Of a stretch of 64,000 nt of DNA, positions 1 through 8,914 are shown piece after piece (positions within the stretch are counted from its first letter, which is position 1; each line of letters begins with the position of its first letter). The notes beneath the pieces were generated by a model. That model saw nothing but the letters and a program-made list of their open reading frames with translations, did no database searches and had not been told where the DNA came from. The translations under genes were made by a program, and so were the position numbers. Source of the stretch: Vannielia sp. GTDB taxonomy: Bacteria > Pseudomonadota > Alphaproteobacteria > Rhodobacterales > Rhodobacteraceae. The DNA lies in contig NZ_JARGND010000005.1 in the NCBI RefSeq assembly GCF_029212645.1, positions 39,766-103,765 of the forward strand. The letters are read 5' to 3'.

Positions 1-3000
1 GCCCGGTCATCCGGTAGTTAAAGCCAAACAGCCCCTCGCCCTTTTTCGAGATGATCTGGCCGATGCCATTCACCACGTAGATCGGGGAAAAGACCCCCTG
101 AACCTGCATGTAATCGCGGTTCATGTCATAAAGCCCGGCCACCGAAATCCCCAGCGACGGGCCAACGCCCGAGCCTTTGGTGATCTGCACCGCGCCGGGC
201 GTGAGCACAAAATCCACCTCCGAGTGGGTCAGCAGGATGCCTGCGGCCTGCAACTGCTCGAGCAGGCCCACAACCGAGATCGCATTCAGCAATGCGGCCA
301 GCCCCGGCGCGCTTTGCACCCGCACGTTTTTTACCCTGAGGGCGCCGTCATAAACACCGGGCTGGCGGCGCGGTGTGAGGGTGAGTTCCATTGAGCCGCC
401 CTTGGCCTTCCGGAACAGCCCCGCCGCGCGAAACACCCGCCCCGCATCATCCGAGCCAAAGCGCACCGCTGTCTTGCCGCGCACCGGCACCAGCGTGCCA
501 GAGATCGGCGCCGCGCCGTTGACCAGCCCCTTGAAGCTGCCGTTCAGCCCGCCGCGCGATTTGAGATCGGCGGAAAACCCGGTCAGCGCGATGCTGTCGG
601 AAATTACCAGCCGGTCCAGCGCAAGGCGCATCGGCGCGCCCGCCGTATCGCCGCCACCGCCCTGCCCGAAGGAGGTTTTGCGGATGTCGACCCAACCACC
701 GCTCACCCGCACCGCCGGAGTCACCCCCCGGCCCCGCCCGGTGAGCGTGACCGGCGCATCAATCCAGGCTCCCGCCTTTACCCGGCTGAAGGTGGCCGCC
801 TTCAGCCCGCCACCCGGGTTCAGCGTTACCTTGCCTTCCGCCATCAGCCCCGGCGCTTTCAGCGAGAGGTTCGAAATCACCGCAGGCTCGCCAAGCTGGC
901 CTTCGACCCGCAGCGATCCCTTGGCCGATTTGCCCATCGACCAACCCAGCTCGGATATGCGCAGGCCCATCCGGTTGAGATCAGAGGCGAGGGTAAAGCG
1001 CGGCGCCCGCCCCTGCGCCAGATCAATCGCAAACTGCCCGGTGCCCGCGCCCGAAACCATGCCACGCGGCAGGCCGATATTGAACTTGTCGACAAAGGCC
1101 TGGCTCAGCTCGATCGTGCCCTCTACCCGGCTGCCCGCCTTGGGGGTTTTCAACGGTTGCACCCATGTCGCGGTGATCGGCAGCCCCTCAATCCGACCCG
1201 GCCCGGTGATCATGATCTCCTCGTTATGGGCCACCACATCCAGCGCTTCCGCCGTCAGCACGCGCCCCGGCACCACCTTGGACGAGCGCACGCCGCTCAG
1301 CTTGCCAGCCACCCGAAACTGGATGCGCTCCTTGGGGGCATTTTTCATCAGCGGGAAGGTCACAAGCCCCTCCAGCGCGGCGCGCCCGGCAGCAATATCC
1401 ACAGGCTGCTTCGCCTTGGTCAAAAAGTGCCACGGCTCTTGGTCCAGCAGGCTCAGCGCGGCGGTGATGCTGCTTTCGGTGCGCAGCTCGATCTCGCCCT
1501 GCGCCGGGATTTTGGTGATATCGGGCACCCGCAGCACCGAGCCTGTCACATCCACCATCCCGCCCTCGGGAGCGGCCATCTGGCCCTTGTCGAGCGACAG
1601 CGTATAAACATTCCCCGAGATCGAAGAATAGCCGCTCGCCCCTGTCACCGGCGGCAGCGTGGGCAACGGCACCACCTCTCCGTCGCGGAACTCATAAACC
1701 ACGTTGACCAGCGGCGTTTCAGCCCCCGGCTGCATCCGCAACGCGCCCTGCACGTTAAAAAGCTCGCCCGCCAGAACCCGCTCGGAAATCCAGTTGCGGG
1801 TTTTCGAGGCCAGCGGCAGCGGCCACAGATCAAGGAGCCGCTCATGGCTCATCCGGTCCACCGCGAAATCAAGCGAGGCTTCCCAGCCCTCCGGCCTTGG
1901 TCGCACCGCGCCGCTGGCATTCAGCGTCAGGTCATCCCGGCTCAGCGCCATTTGCCCGATCACAAACTCAAAGGGATCAAGCGTCAGCTTCATATCCAGC
2001 GCGCCCCGGTCAAATTCCGCCTGCGTGCGCAGCAGCCCGGTTGGGTTCAGCCGCACCTTCTGGAATTGAAGCTGCGCGATCATGCGCGTCGGCCAGCCGG
2101 TGTCCTCGATCCCCTCCAGATAGGCATGGCCCGTGGCGCTGAAAGCCCCGTCCGGCCCGGCGAGGCGCAGCTCGTCAAACACCACCCGCGCGTCATCCGG
2201 CTGATAGTGGAAGTAACTGCGCCCGCCGTCAAAACCCACCGGCGCTTGCCCCTGCCCCGGCTCGATCTGGCCTGCGCCAATTTCGAGCTGCCCGGCCAGC
2301 TCGGCAAGAGCGCCGTCCTCATTAACCCGCGCGCGGAAGGCGCCCGAAATCGGCGCGTCCAGCAGTGCCAGAAAGGCCGTGGCCGGGCTTTGCGCGGCAA
2401 TGTCGCGCGCTGAAACGCCATCCACCCGCACCCCCAGTTCCGCCGCGGTCGAGTTGCGCTCGGAGGCGAATGTCAGCTCCACCGCTGCCGGGACAACCTC
2501 AAACGCGCCGGAGCCAGCCCCCGCGGGCGCGATACTTGCCGCATGGTCCCGCTCCTCGGCCCAATCGGTTTCTTCCTGCGGCAGCTCACCCGCCAGTTGC
2601 AGCGCCAAACGGCCCGAGACATTGCCCGCGTCCTGGCGCACCACCAGATCCCCGTCATAAAGCACCCACTCGCGCGTGGAGCGGGCATCAAACACCTCCA
2701 GCACCATGTCGGTGGCGGCAATTTCCTCGATCGGGGCGAGGCTTGGCAGGGCAAACATGCGGTCAATCGCGTCGATCAGTTCGGCAAGGCTGCGCCCCGA
2801 GCCGCCCAGATCAAGCGCCACATCCCCCAACTCCAGATCAAAAGTGCCATCGGCCCGCCTTGAAAGCCGCGCCGCCGCGCCCTCCACCTGCACCGCCCTC
2901 GGCTGGATTTGCCCGGCCAGCAAAAGCCCCCGGTCAAGGCTCGCGCCAAAGGCCGGAACATGCAGCATCTCGGTGCCGTCAACGGCCAGAATATCTACAT

Positions 3001-3679
3001 CCCTAAAGCTCACCCTCGGCAGGGCGGTGCGCGAAAAGATGATGAAAAGCTCGCCCACGTTCACCGTGGCGCCGCCCATGCCCTCGGTCAGCTCGGCCTC
3101 CACACGGGCGGCGAGCCAATCGGGCGCGGGCAGCTCCTTGCCCGCCAGCACAAACACCATCACCGCCACCGCCAGCACCACGATTACCACCACATCCAGC
3201 GCCCAGATGAAGGGTTTGGCGATCATGTGGCGGCGGCGCTTGTGGCGCGGCTTGGGCGTTGGTTTGGATCGTGGCGCGCTTTGCTCCTCTGTCGCCTCTC
3301 CCGGCTCCGATGGGCGATCCAGCCCCAGCCGCTCTGGCCGCGCCTCCACCGCCACCGCCTCGCCCCTGTGCCCTTTGGGCTGCCCAAGCGCGGGGGCGGC
3401 ACCAGAGTCGGGCGGGGTGTCACCGTCCAATCCCAGCTTTTCGGGGGAGGGCACCTGCCCCGCCGCCTTGGCGCCCGCATCATCGCGCGCCACCGCACCA
3501 AGCGCCTTTGGCGGCGCTGCGCCGCTCACCTCTGCCGGGCCAATCCAGCGGCTCGCGCGGCCTTCTTTCACAGCCTGTTCCGCCTCGGCGTCAGCATCAC
3601 GCCGGCGGGCCAGGGCTGGCTGGCCCTCACCCTCTTGCGGCTCCGCAGTCTTTTGCGGCGAGTTTTCTGGCGGCGTCAT
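1..3679 (-). CDS. AsmA-like / DUF3971 envelope protein (3' end outside window)
   Basis: An open minus-strand frame runs without a stop from ATG 3679 to the window edge, so at least 1226 residues are visible and the C-terminus is missing. Residues 1 to about 150 are Pro/Ala/Glu-rich, low-complexity and presumably cytoplasmic. A single membrane anchor follows at about 155-178. The rest is long beta-rich sequence typical of the DUF3971 and AsmA C-terminal families (YhdP-like), including a stretch near the edge on a shared function for small barrel-bridge repeats. Family members span the periplasm and are implicated in phospholipid traffic to the outer membrane; that role here is inference. ATG 3226 (residue 152, just before the anchor) is an alternative start that would drop the low-complexity tail. 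The gene is divergent from bcp, with 93 bp between the starts. Confidence 0.85.
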   Translation of the reverse strand, partial: MTPPENSPQKTAEPQEGEGQPALARRRDADAEAEQAVKEGRASRWIGPAEVSGAAPPKALGAVARDDAGAKAAGQVPSPEKLGLDGDTPPDSGAAPALGQPKGHRGEAVAVEARPERLGLDRPSEPGEATEEQSAPRSKPTPKPRHKRRRHMIAKPFIWALDVVVIVVLAVAVMVFVLAGKELPAPDWLAARVEAELTEGMGGATVNVGELFIIFSRTALPRVSFRDVDILAVDGTEMLHVPAFGASLDRGLLLAGQIQPRAVQVEGAAARLSRRADGTFDLELGDVALDLGGSGRSLAELIDAIDRMFALPSLAPIEEIAATDMVLEVFDARSTREWVLYDGDLVVRQDAGNVSGRLALQLAGELPQEETDWAEERDHAASIAPAGAGSGAFEVVPAAVELTFASERNSTAAELGVRVDGVSARDIAAQSPATAFLALLDAPISGAFRARVNEDGALAELAGQLEIGAGQIEPGQGQAPVGFDGGRSYFHYQPDDARVVFDELRLAGPDGAFSATGHAYLEGIEDTGWPTRMIAQLQFQKVRLNPTGLLRTQAEFDRGALDMKLTLDPFEFVIGQMALSRDDLTLNASGAVRPRPEGWEASLDFAVDRMSHERLLDLWPLPLASKTRNWISERVLAGELFNVQGALRMQPGAETPLVNVVYEFRDGEVVPLPTLPPVTGASGYSSISGNVYTLSLDKGQMAAPEGGMVDVTGSVLRVPDITKIPAQGEIELRTESSITAALSLLDQEPWHFLTKAKQPVDIAAGRAALEGLVTFPLMKNAPKERIQFRVAGKLSGVRSSKVVPGRVLTAEALDVVAHNEEIMITGPGRIEGLPITATWVQPLKTPKAGSRVEGTIELSQAFVDKFNIGLPRGMVSGAGTGQFAIDLAQGRAPRFTLASDLNRMGLRISELGWSMGKSAKGSLRVEGQLGEPAVISNLSLKAPGLMAEGKVTLNPGGGLKAATFSRVKAGAWIDAPVTLTGRGRGVTPAVRVSGGWVDIRKTSFGQGGGGDTAGAPMRLALDRLVISDSIALTGFSADLKSRGGLNGSFKGLVNGAAPISGTLVPVRGKTAVRFGSDDAGRVFRAAGLFRKAKGGSMELTLTPRRQPGVYDGALRVKNVRVQSAPGLAALLNAISVVGLLEQLQAAGILLTHSEVDFVLTPGAVQITKGSGVGPSLGISVAGLYDMNRDYMQVQGVFSPIYVVNGIGQIISKKGEGLFGFNYRMTG

Positions 3680-3772
3680 GGGCCGGGTTTACCCTTGCTT
3701 TGCGGCACGTTGGCCTATCTGCTCTTAACGCCTATACTCGCAATTTCCGGCGCTCTTTTGAAGCGCAATCCA

Positions 3773-4249
3773 ATGTTGGGAGAAACCACCGTGCTCACCG
3801 GCCAATCCGCGCCCGATTTCACCCTGCCCCGCGACGGCGGCGACGAGGTTACTCTGTCTGCCCTGCGCCCCGGCACCGTGGTGCTCTATTTCTACCCGCG
3901 CGATGATACGCCCGGCTGCACCACCGAGGCGCTTAAGTTCACCGCCGCCAAGGAAGATTTTGCCGCCGCCGGGGCGCAGGTGCTGGGCATCAGCCGCGAT
4001 ACCGTCGCCAAGCATGAGAAGTTCTGCGCCAAGCACGCCTTGGGCATTCCGCTGCTCTCGGATGGTGATGGCGCGGTCTGCGAGGCCTATGGCACATGGG
4101 TCGAAAAAACCATGTATGGCAAGAAAAGCATGGGGATAGAGCGCTCGACCTTCCTGATTGACGGCACCGGTGCCGTGGTGCGCGAGTGGCGCAAGGTGAA
4201 GGTCAAAGGCCACGTCGATGAGGTGCTCGAAGCGGTGCGCGGCCTGTGA
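3773..4249 (+). CDS. bcp: Thioredoxin-dependent peroxiredoxin (Bcp/PrxQ type)
   Basis: The 158-residue protein matches the usual BCP length. It reduces hydroperoxides in the cytoplasm using thioredoxin. The peroxidatic site is in YPRDDTPGCTTEA, with the active Cys in the expected P-x-x-x-T-x-x-C arrangement; the next Cys, in KFCAKH, lies further along. The C-terminal WRKVKVKGH segment is typical of the family. ATG 3773 was chosen because family homology begins there; the longer frame upstream is antisense to the AsmA gene. The stop overlaps the GTG start of the next gene by four bases, which suggests translational coupling. An oxidative-stress role is established for the family. Confidence 0.93.
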   Translation: MLGETTVLTGQSAPDFTLPRDGGDEVTLSALRPGTVVLYFYPRDDTPGCTTEALKFTAAKEDFAAAGAQVLGISRDTVAKHEKFCAKHALGIPLLSDGDGAVCEAYGTWVEKTMYGKKSMGIERSTFLIDGTGAVVREWRKVKVKGHVDEVLEAVRGL

Positions 4250-5058
4250 CAGCAAGCCTCGCCGAACTGGCCGATGCGGTGTTGCGCTGCCCCGAGGGGC
4301 GCGGCAAGGCGGCGCTGTCTCGCCAAAACGCGGCGCTCTGGCTTGAAAGCCGCGCCGCCGATGCGCCGCTTGAGATCGGCACCGCGTCCCCGCCCGATAT
4401 GCCCGCCCGCCCCGCCGCGCCCGAGCTGCTGGCACCGCGCGATGTGCCCCGCCGCAAGCCCGGCTCGCCGGATGGGCGGCGCGCCATGTTGCACGCCATC
4501 GCCCATATCGAGCTGAACGCGATTGATCTGCATTGGGATGTCGTCGCCCGCTTCACCCATATCCCCATGCCGCTTGGCTTTTATGATGACTGGGTGCGCG
4601 CCGCCGATGATGAATCCCGTCATTTCAACATGATGTGCGACTGTCTTGAAGCGATGGATAGCCACTATGGCGCGCTTCCCGCCCATGCGGGCATGTGGCG
4701 CGCCGCCGAAGAAACCGCGCTTGATCTGCCCGGCCGCCTTGCGGTTGTGCCCATGGTGCTTGAGGCCCGCGGCCTGGATGTGACGCCGGGCATGATCACC
4801 CTGTTCGAGCAGGCCAAGGAGCGGGGTGCCGTCGATGCGCTCAAGGTTATCTACGCCGAAGAGGTCAGCCATGTGGCCTACGGTGCCAAGTGGTTCAACT
4901 GGATCTGCGGGCGTGACGGGCTGGACCCCAAGGAGGCGTTTCACAGCCTCGTGCGCCGCTATTTTCCCGCAGGCCCAAAGCCGCCCTTCAACGAGGAAAA
5001 ACGCGCCGAAGCCGGGATGCCGCCTGATTTCTACTGGCCGCTGGTCGAAGGTCGCTGA
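4246..5058 (+). CDS. DUF455 ferritin-like protein (COG2833)
   Basis: The 270-residue protein starts with GTG 4246, overlapping the bcp stop. It has the pattern of ferritin-like di-iron proteins: HIELNAIDLHWD, then DDESRHF, then LEARGLD, and finally AEEVSHVAYG. These supply the Glu/His residues expected for two metal-binding E-x-x-H elements. DUF455 is related to the tRNA hydroxylase MiaE-like fold, but no substrate is established for this branch. Coupling to a peroxiredoxin hints at an oxidative-stress or iron-related role; that is inference. The N-terminal ~80 residues are less conserved and Pro/Ala-rich. Confidence 0.85.
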   Translation: MTASLAELADAVLRCPEGRGKAALSRQNAALWLESRAADAPLEIGTASPPDMPARPAAPELLAPRDVPRRKPGSPDGRRAMLHAIAHIELNAIDLHWDVVARFTHIPMPLGFYDDWVRAADDESRHFNMMCDCLEAMDSHYGALPAHAGMWRAAEETALDLPGRLAVVPMVLEARGLDVTPGMITLFEQAKERGAVDALKVIYAEEVSHVAYGAKWFNWICGRDGLDPKEAFHSLVRRYFPAGPKPPFNEEKRAEAGMPPDFYWPLVEGR

Positions 5059-5279
5059 GAAAGCGCGCCCACTTGCGGCACGCCGCCGCAGCTTCGCCCC
5101 GCAACCCCTCTGAAATCGGCGAAAAATTGCCGAATCGCTCCCTCTGACCAACAGGCGCCTGCCGCCGCCACGGCAACCGGGTTGCCAGCCCCTACGCGTG
5201 CACTGTAACACAGGGCATGTTCGGCATCGCTGGGGGCGTGATCGAACCATTGTTGGGGACGGGAAACAGGAATGAACCA

Positions 5280-6602
5280 TTGAAAGCACGCGTCTTGCAT
5301 CGCTTGCATAGCGTCATCGAACGCCGCTTGCCCGAACAACGCTTGTTCCTGCGCTCGGACACCGACACTCGCTTCATCCGGCTTCGCTCGGAAACCCAGC
5401 TAATCGCACTCACAGGCTCCGCTCTCGTTGTCGGCTGGGCCATCATCGCCACCGCCGTTTTGCTGATGGATTCCATCGGGTCCGGCTCGATCCGCGAGCA
5501 GGCCAAGCGCGAGCAGGTCGCCTATGCCGCTCGCCTCAATGAGCTGTCCGCCCAGCGTGACGCCCGCGCCGAAGAGGCCGCCGCCGCGCAAGAGCGCTTC
5601 AACGCCGCGCTTGATCAGATCTCTGTCATGCAGTCGCAATTGCTGGCCTCCGAGGATCGCCGCCGCGAGCTCGACACCGGTATCGGCGTGATCCAGGCCA
5701 CCCTGCGCCGCACCATGAAAGAGCGCGACGCCGCCATGAAGGTGCGCGACGAGGCCCTCGCCACCCTTGAAGGCGCAACCGGCTCGGCAAAAACCACCGA
5801 TGGCCGCCTCGCCGATGTGGAAGGCACCGTTGATTTCCTCACCGCCGCGCTTGATAGCACCGCCTCCGAGCGCGATGCCATGGCCACCTCGGCCCGCTCC
5901 GCGCGCGAAGAAGCCCAGCGGCTGGAATTTGAGCGCGAGCTGATCCTTGATCGCAACAACCGCATCTTCACCCAGCTTGAAGAGGCGCTCACCGTCTCCG
6001 TCAAGCCGCTCGACAAGATGTTCCGCGATGCCGGCCTGCCACCTGACTCGCTGATCAAAACCGTCAAAAAGGGCTACTCCGGCCAGGGCGGCCCCCTCAC
6101 CCCGGTCACTTTCTCGACCAAGGGGATGCCGCTCGACATGGGCCAGAACCGCGCCAACCGCATCCTCAAAGGCCTTGAGGAGATGGATCTTTACCGCATC
6201 GCCGCGCAAAAAGCGCCCTTCGCGGTGCCGGTAAAATCGGCCTTCCGCTTCACCTCGGGATTCGGCCCGCGCTGGGGGCGGATGCACAACGGCACCGATT
6301 TCGCGGCCTCTTACGGAACGCCGATCTATTCCACCGCCGACGGTGTTGTTATCCACGCCGGGCGGCAATCCGGATACGGCAACCTCGTGAAAATCCAGCA
6401 TGAGTTCGGGATCGAAACCCGTTACGCCCACATGAGCAAAGTTCGCGTGAAAGTCGGCCAAAGGGTCTCGCGCGGCGACCGGATCGGTGATATGGGAAGC
6501 ACCGGACGCTCGACTGGCGTGCACCTTCACTACGAAGTGCGCGTTGGTGGCAAGCCGGTAAACCCCATGACTTACATCAAGGCAGCGAAAGATGTTTTCT
6601 AA
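5280..6602 (+). CDS. Membrane-anchored M23 (LytM) murein peptidase with coiled coil
   Basis: The order is a short cytoplasmic tail, one membrane segment (LVVGWAIIATAVLLMDSI), a long Ala/Glu/Arg-rich coiled coil, and a C-terminal LytM domain. The zinc ligands are visible: His and Asp in RMHNGTDF, the YAHMS motif, and HxH in GVHLHYEV, so the enzyme should be an active endopeptidase. TTG 5280 is preferred as start because an ACAGGA box lies just upstream and the following KARVLHRLHS resembles the start expected for this family. ATG 5217 is in frame and would add 21 residues. The 3' end overlaps the bactofilin gene by 11 bp. LytM-bactofilin pairs control local wall growth in other alphaproteobacteria. 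Confidence 0.88.
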   Translation: MKARVLHRLHSVIERRLPEQRLFLRSDTDTRFIRLRSETQLIALTGSALVVGWAIIATAVLLMDSIGSGSIREQAKREQVAYAARLNELSAQRDARAEEAAAAQERFNAALDQISVMQSQLLASEDRRRELDTGIGVIQATLRRTMKERDAAMKVRDEALATLEGATGSAKTTDGRLADVEGTVDFLTAALDSTASERDAMATSARSAREEAQRLEFERELILDRNNRIFTQLEEALTVSVKPLDKMFRDAGLPPDSLIKTVKKGYSGQGGPLTPVTFSTKGMPLDMGQNRANRILKGLEEMDLYRIAAQKAPFAVPVKSAFRFTSGFGPRWGRMHNGTDFAASYGTPIYSTADGVVIHAGRQSGYGNLVKIQHEFGIETRYAHMSKVRVKVGQRVSRGDRIGDMGSTGRSTGVHLHYEVRVGGKPVNPMTYIKAAKDVF

Positions 6603-7143
6603 AAGCAGGATCAACGAGCCTGGCAGCGGCCAAGGGGCCGACGCCGGCAAACCGGAAACCACGTCAACGGGCGGACCGCCGCCCAAGCAGGCCACCACGC
6701 CGCCAAGCTCCGGCAGCAGCTCTGCGCCCGTGTCCTCCGCCCCCAAGGCCAAGCCGCCAGCCTCCACGCTGTCGTCTGACCTCACCATCGTCGGCAACAT
6801 CAAGTCGACCGGGGACATCCAGATCGAGGGCACCATCGAGGGCGATATCCGCGCGCACCTGCTGACCGTCGGTGAGGGCGCCACGGTGCGCGGCGAGTGC
6901 GTTGCCGATGATGTCGTGGTCAATGGCCGTGTCGTTGGCCGGGTGCGCGGCCTCAAGGTCCGCCTCACCTCTTCGGCCCGCGTTGAGGGTGACATCATTC
7001 ACAAGACCATCGCCATCGAGAGCGGCGCCCATTTTGAAGGCTCCGTGCAACGCCAGGACGATCCTCTTTCGACCGGCAACACCGGTAGCGCCGCGCCTGT
7101 CATGCCCGCCTCCAAACAGGCTGGCGGGGCCGACAAAGGCTAA
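6592..7143 (+). CDS. Bactofilin (polymer-forming cytoskeletal protein)
   Basis: The 183-residue protein has a Pro/Ser/Gly-rich N-terminal tail of about 60 residues. A bactofilin beta-helix follows at about 62-155, with short repeats such as IQIEGTIEGDI, VRGECVADDVVVNGRVVG and ARVEGDI. The C-terminal tail is disordered. Bactofilins polymerise without nucleotide on the inner face of the membrane and position wall enzymes. The start codon lies inside the end of the LytM gene (11-bp overlap), so the two are translated from one message. Recruitment of the LytM protein by this scaffold is inference from the pairing. A strong terminator follows. Confidence 0.93.
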   Translation: MFSKSRINEPGSGQGADAGKPETTSTGGPPPKQATTPPSSGSSSAPVSSAPKAKPPASTLSSDLTIVGNIKSTGDIQIEGTIEGDIRAHLLTVGEGATVRGECVADDVVVNGRVVGRVRGLKVRLTSSARVEGDIIHKTIAIESGAHFEGSVQRQDDPLSTGNTGSAAPVMPASKQAGGADKG

Positions 7144-7168
7144 ACCAGCCCGCAAATACCAGTTTACC

Positions 7169-7196
7169 AAAGGGCGCCTCATCGGGCGCCCTTTTT
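7169..7196 (+). terminator. Rho-independent terminator after the bactofilin gene
   Basis: A perfect 10-bp stem, AAAGGGCGCC (7169-7178) paired with GGCGCCCTTT (7185-7194), encloses a 6-nt loop and runs into a T-tract. It sits 26 bp after the bactofilin stop and before the end of the convergent DUF2189 gene. Confidence 0.9.
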
Positions 7197-7229
7197 CCTT
7201 GGTCCCTGCCCTTGGTCCCAGCCCTTGGC

Positions 7230-8066
7230 CTACTCCGCCGGGTGGATCAGCGCCTTTTCATACAGGTGCCATGTGGCGTGGCCCAAAACCGGCAAGGCAA
7301 TGAGCAGCCCGGCGAAAAACGGCACCATCGCCGCCAGCAGCAGCACCGCAAGCACCACCGCCCAAACCAGCATCACCAGCTTGTTCTCGCGCACCACCTC
7401 AAGGCTGGTCAGCATCGCGGTGATGAAATCCACCTCCCGGTCGAGCGCAAAAGGGATCGACACCACCGTCAACCCATAAAGCAACAGCGCCACCACCGCG
7501 CCAAAGATCACTTCCGCGACGATGAGTTGAACACCCTGCGGCGTGAAAAACGCCTCATAACTGCTGGAGATATTCATCAGCGCCGAGGGGCCAAGGAAGA
7601 TCGCAAAAAGCATATGCGCAAAGAAGGTATAAAACAGAAAGTAGATCACGATGATCGCGCCGATCCACGGGATCTGCCTGGCACGCTCGCGCCACACACA
7701 GCCCAGCACACAGCGCCAAGTCAACCGTTCGCCCACCGCAAGGCGGCGCGACACGTCATAAAGGCCCACCGCCGCAAACGGGGCAACCAGCGGAAAGCCA
7801 AGACTCAGAATCAGCACCGTCGCCACCTGGCCGAGCGACAGCTTGACCATGGCAAACCCGCCAAAGGCATAGATCAGCGCAAAGAACAGGCCAAACTGCG
7901 GCGCCTTGGTAAAATCGCGCCAGCCCTCACGCAGGGCGGCCGCAAGGTCGCCAAAGTGCAGTTCGGCCACAACCGGCTTGGGCGAGGCCTCTGGCATCGC
8001 CACATCTGTTATCTCTGCCACCTGGTCCTCCCCGCCTGCCTGCTGCCCGTGCGCTTTCACGGCCAT
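7230..8066 (-). CDS. DUF2189 integral membrane protein
   Basis: About 278 residues with six or so hydrophobic segments, for example FGLFFALIYAFGGFAMV, IIVIYFLFYTFFAHMLFAIF and LVMLVWAVVLAVLLLAAMV. The GWRDFTKAPQFGLFFALIY stretch and the GLYDVSRRL motif are typical of DUF2189 (COG5473) proteins, whose function is unknown. ATG 8066 (MAVKAHG) was chosen; ATG 7997 (MPEASPK) is also possible and neither has a strong ribosome site. An upstream extension to 8114 is unlikely because it is Cys/Arg-rich and unlike the family. The gene is monocistronic. Confidence 0.8.
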   Translation of the reverse strand: MAVKAHGQQAGGEDQVAEITDVAMPEASPKPVVAELHFGDLAAALREGWRDFTKAPQFGLFFALIYAFGGFAMVKLSLGQVATVLILSLGFPLVAPFAAVGLYDVSRRLAVGERLTWRCVLGCVWRERARQIPWIGAIIVIYFLFYTFFAHMLFAIFLGPSALMNISSSYEAFFTPQGVQLIVAEVIFGAVVALLLYGLTVVSIPFALDREVDFITAMLTSLEVVRENKLVMLVWAVVLAVLLLAAMVPFFAGLLIALPVLGHATWHLYEKALIHPAE

Positions 8067-8135
8067 TAGGCATGGCGCAGGCCGGGGGATCAAGGCGCAA
8101 GCGCGGCAAAGCACGCGCGCCCCGCCCTTTCGCGG

Positions 8136-8256
8136 CTAAAGCGTTCCGCCATAACCCTGAATCACAGCTTTTGGCGAAGCGCAGGACGAGGCCGGAATGG
8201 TGCGCGCCTCGCCTTTATCTGATGTCTCAGCTCAAAGGCGTGGCGCTTCAGATCAC
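8136..8256. repeat. Dispersed ~120-bp inverted-repeat element, copy 1
   Basis: The 121-bp stretch is closely similar along its full length to 51394-51516. Both begin CTAAAGCGTTCCGCC and end with an imperfect inverted copy of that sequence followed by GATCAC. Both contain the stretches TCACAGCTTTTGGCG and CTGATGTCTCAG. The right end covers the stop codon of the orphan gene at 8248. This looks like a non-autonomous palindromic repeat rather than a gene; no coding potential was seen. Confidence 0.8.
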
Positions 8257-8847
8257 CACCACCGGAGTGCCGCCACCCGGCGCGGCATGGGTGTCCTTGG
8301 GCACCACCGTCTGAAAGATCGGCAGGTCTTCGTTGGCCGGGTTCGCCTTGCAGTAAACGAAAAGCGAAACCACGTTCATCGCGGTCGAGGGATGGCCGGT
8401 CCGGTGCGCCGCGCCGCCACCGATTGGCAGGGTAAAGTTGACGTTCACCCTCATATCGGTGCCGCCGTCCAGCGTGGCCAGATGCGGCTGCATCGCGGCA
8501 GAGTTGAAAGCCTGCGCCAGCGCGGTGGCCATATCTGTCGCCGACATGGTCGAATGCCGCCCCACGTCGGGGGAGGGCAAGGGATGCTGGCGGCGCTGGT
8601 TGTTGCTGTGAACCCAATTTCCAAGGTGGTCCCTTGCGTGGAAGGGCGCGTTCAAATCGCTCTTGCGCCCATCATGAACAACCGCCTCAACGCGGGCCCT
8701 CTGGAACATAGGGTGGCTGGCAAGCTCCCCCTCTACCCCGTGTTTGGACGAATGGGCCGCAGGCCCCGATGGTGCGCTCACCGGATTGGCAAGCAGGCGT
8801 GTCAGTTCGTTCACGGTATAGGTCTGGCGTGCATATGGCATGGTCAT
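8248..8847 (-). CDS. Orphan hypothetical protein
   Basis: I do not recognise this 199-residue protein. It is soluble, has no signal peptide or membrane segment, and is rich in His, Asn and Ala. The middle is polar (ARDHLGNWVHSNNQRRQH) and the C-terminal half is beta-like (MRVNVNFTLPIGGG, VVSLFVYCKA, FQTVVPKDTH). ATG 8847 was chosen because GGGGA precedes it at suitable distance; the frame extends to 8952 with no better start. The stop and last codons lie within the dispersed repeat, so the C-terminal VVVI may have been shaped by it. Two perfect palindromes lie upstream. Function unknown. Confidence 0.55.
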   Translation of the reverse strand: MTMPYARQTYTVNELTRLLANPVSAPSGPAAHSSKHGVEGELASHPMFQRARVEAVVHDGRKSDLNAPFHARDHLGNWVHSNNQRRQHPLPSPDVGRHSTMSATDMATALAQAFNSAAMQPHLATLDGGTDMRVNVNFTLPIGGGAAHRTGHPSTAMNVVSLFVYCKANPANEDLPIFQTVVPKDTHAAPGGGTPVVVI

Positions 8848-8863
8848 AAAATCCCCAAATAAA

Positions 8864-8878
8864 TGATCTAATAGATCA
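8864..8878. promoter_or_regulatory. 15-bp palindrome upstream of the orphan gene
   Basis: TGATCTAATAGATCA is a perfect dyad about a central A. It is centred 24 bp before the orphan gene's ATG in an AT-rich stretch, where an operator or promoter element would sit. No known regulator family is assigned. Confidence 0.45.
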
Positions 8879-8900
8879 CAGATGGGAGTTGTCTGACGCA

Positions 8901-8914
8901 GCGTCAATTGACGC
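8901..8914. promoter_or_regulatory. 14-bp palindrome upstream of the orphan gene
   Basis: GCGTCAATTGACGC is a perfect palindrome. The TTGACG within it (read on the minus strand) could also serve as a -35 element for the orphan gene. It lies 23 bp from the other palindrome and is preceded by a further GACGC half-site. Confidence 0.4.

Noticed and set aside
375..2413. Long plus-strand frames opposite the AsmA-like gene
   Set aside because: They are Pro/Arg/His-rich and without family likeness, as expected for antisense of a GC-rich gene. The minus-strand frame is continuous and has recognisable domains.
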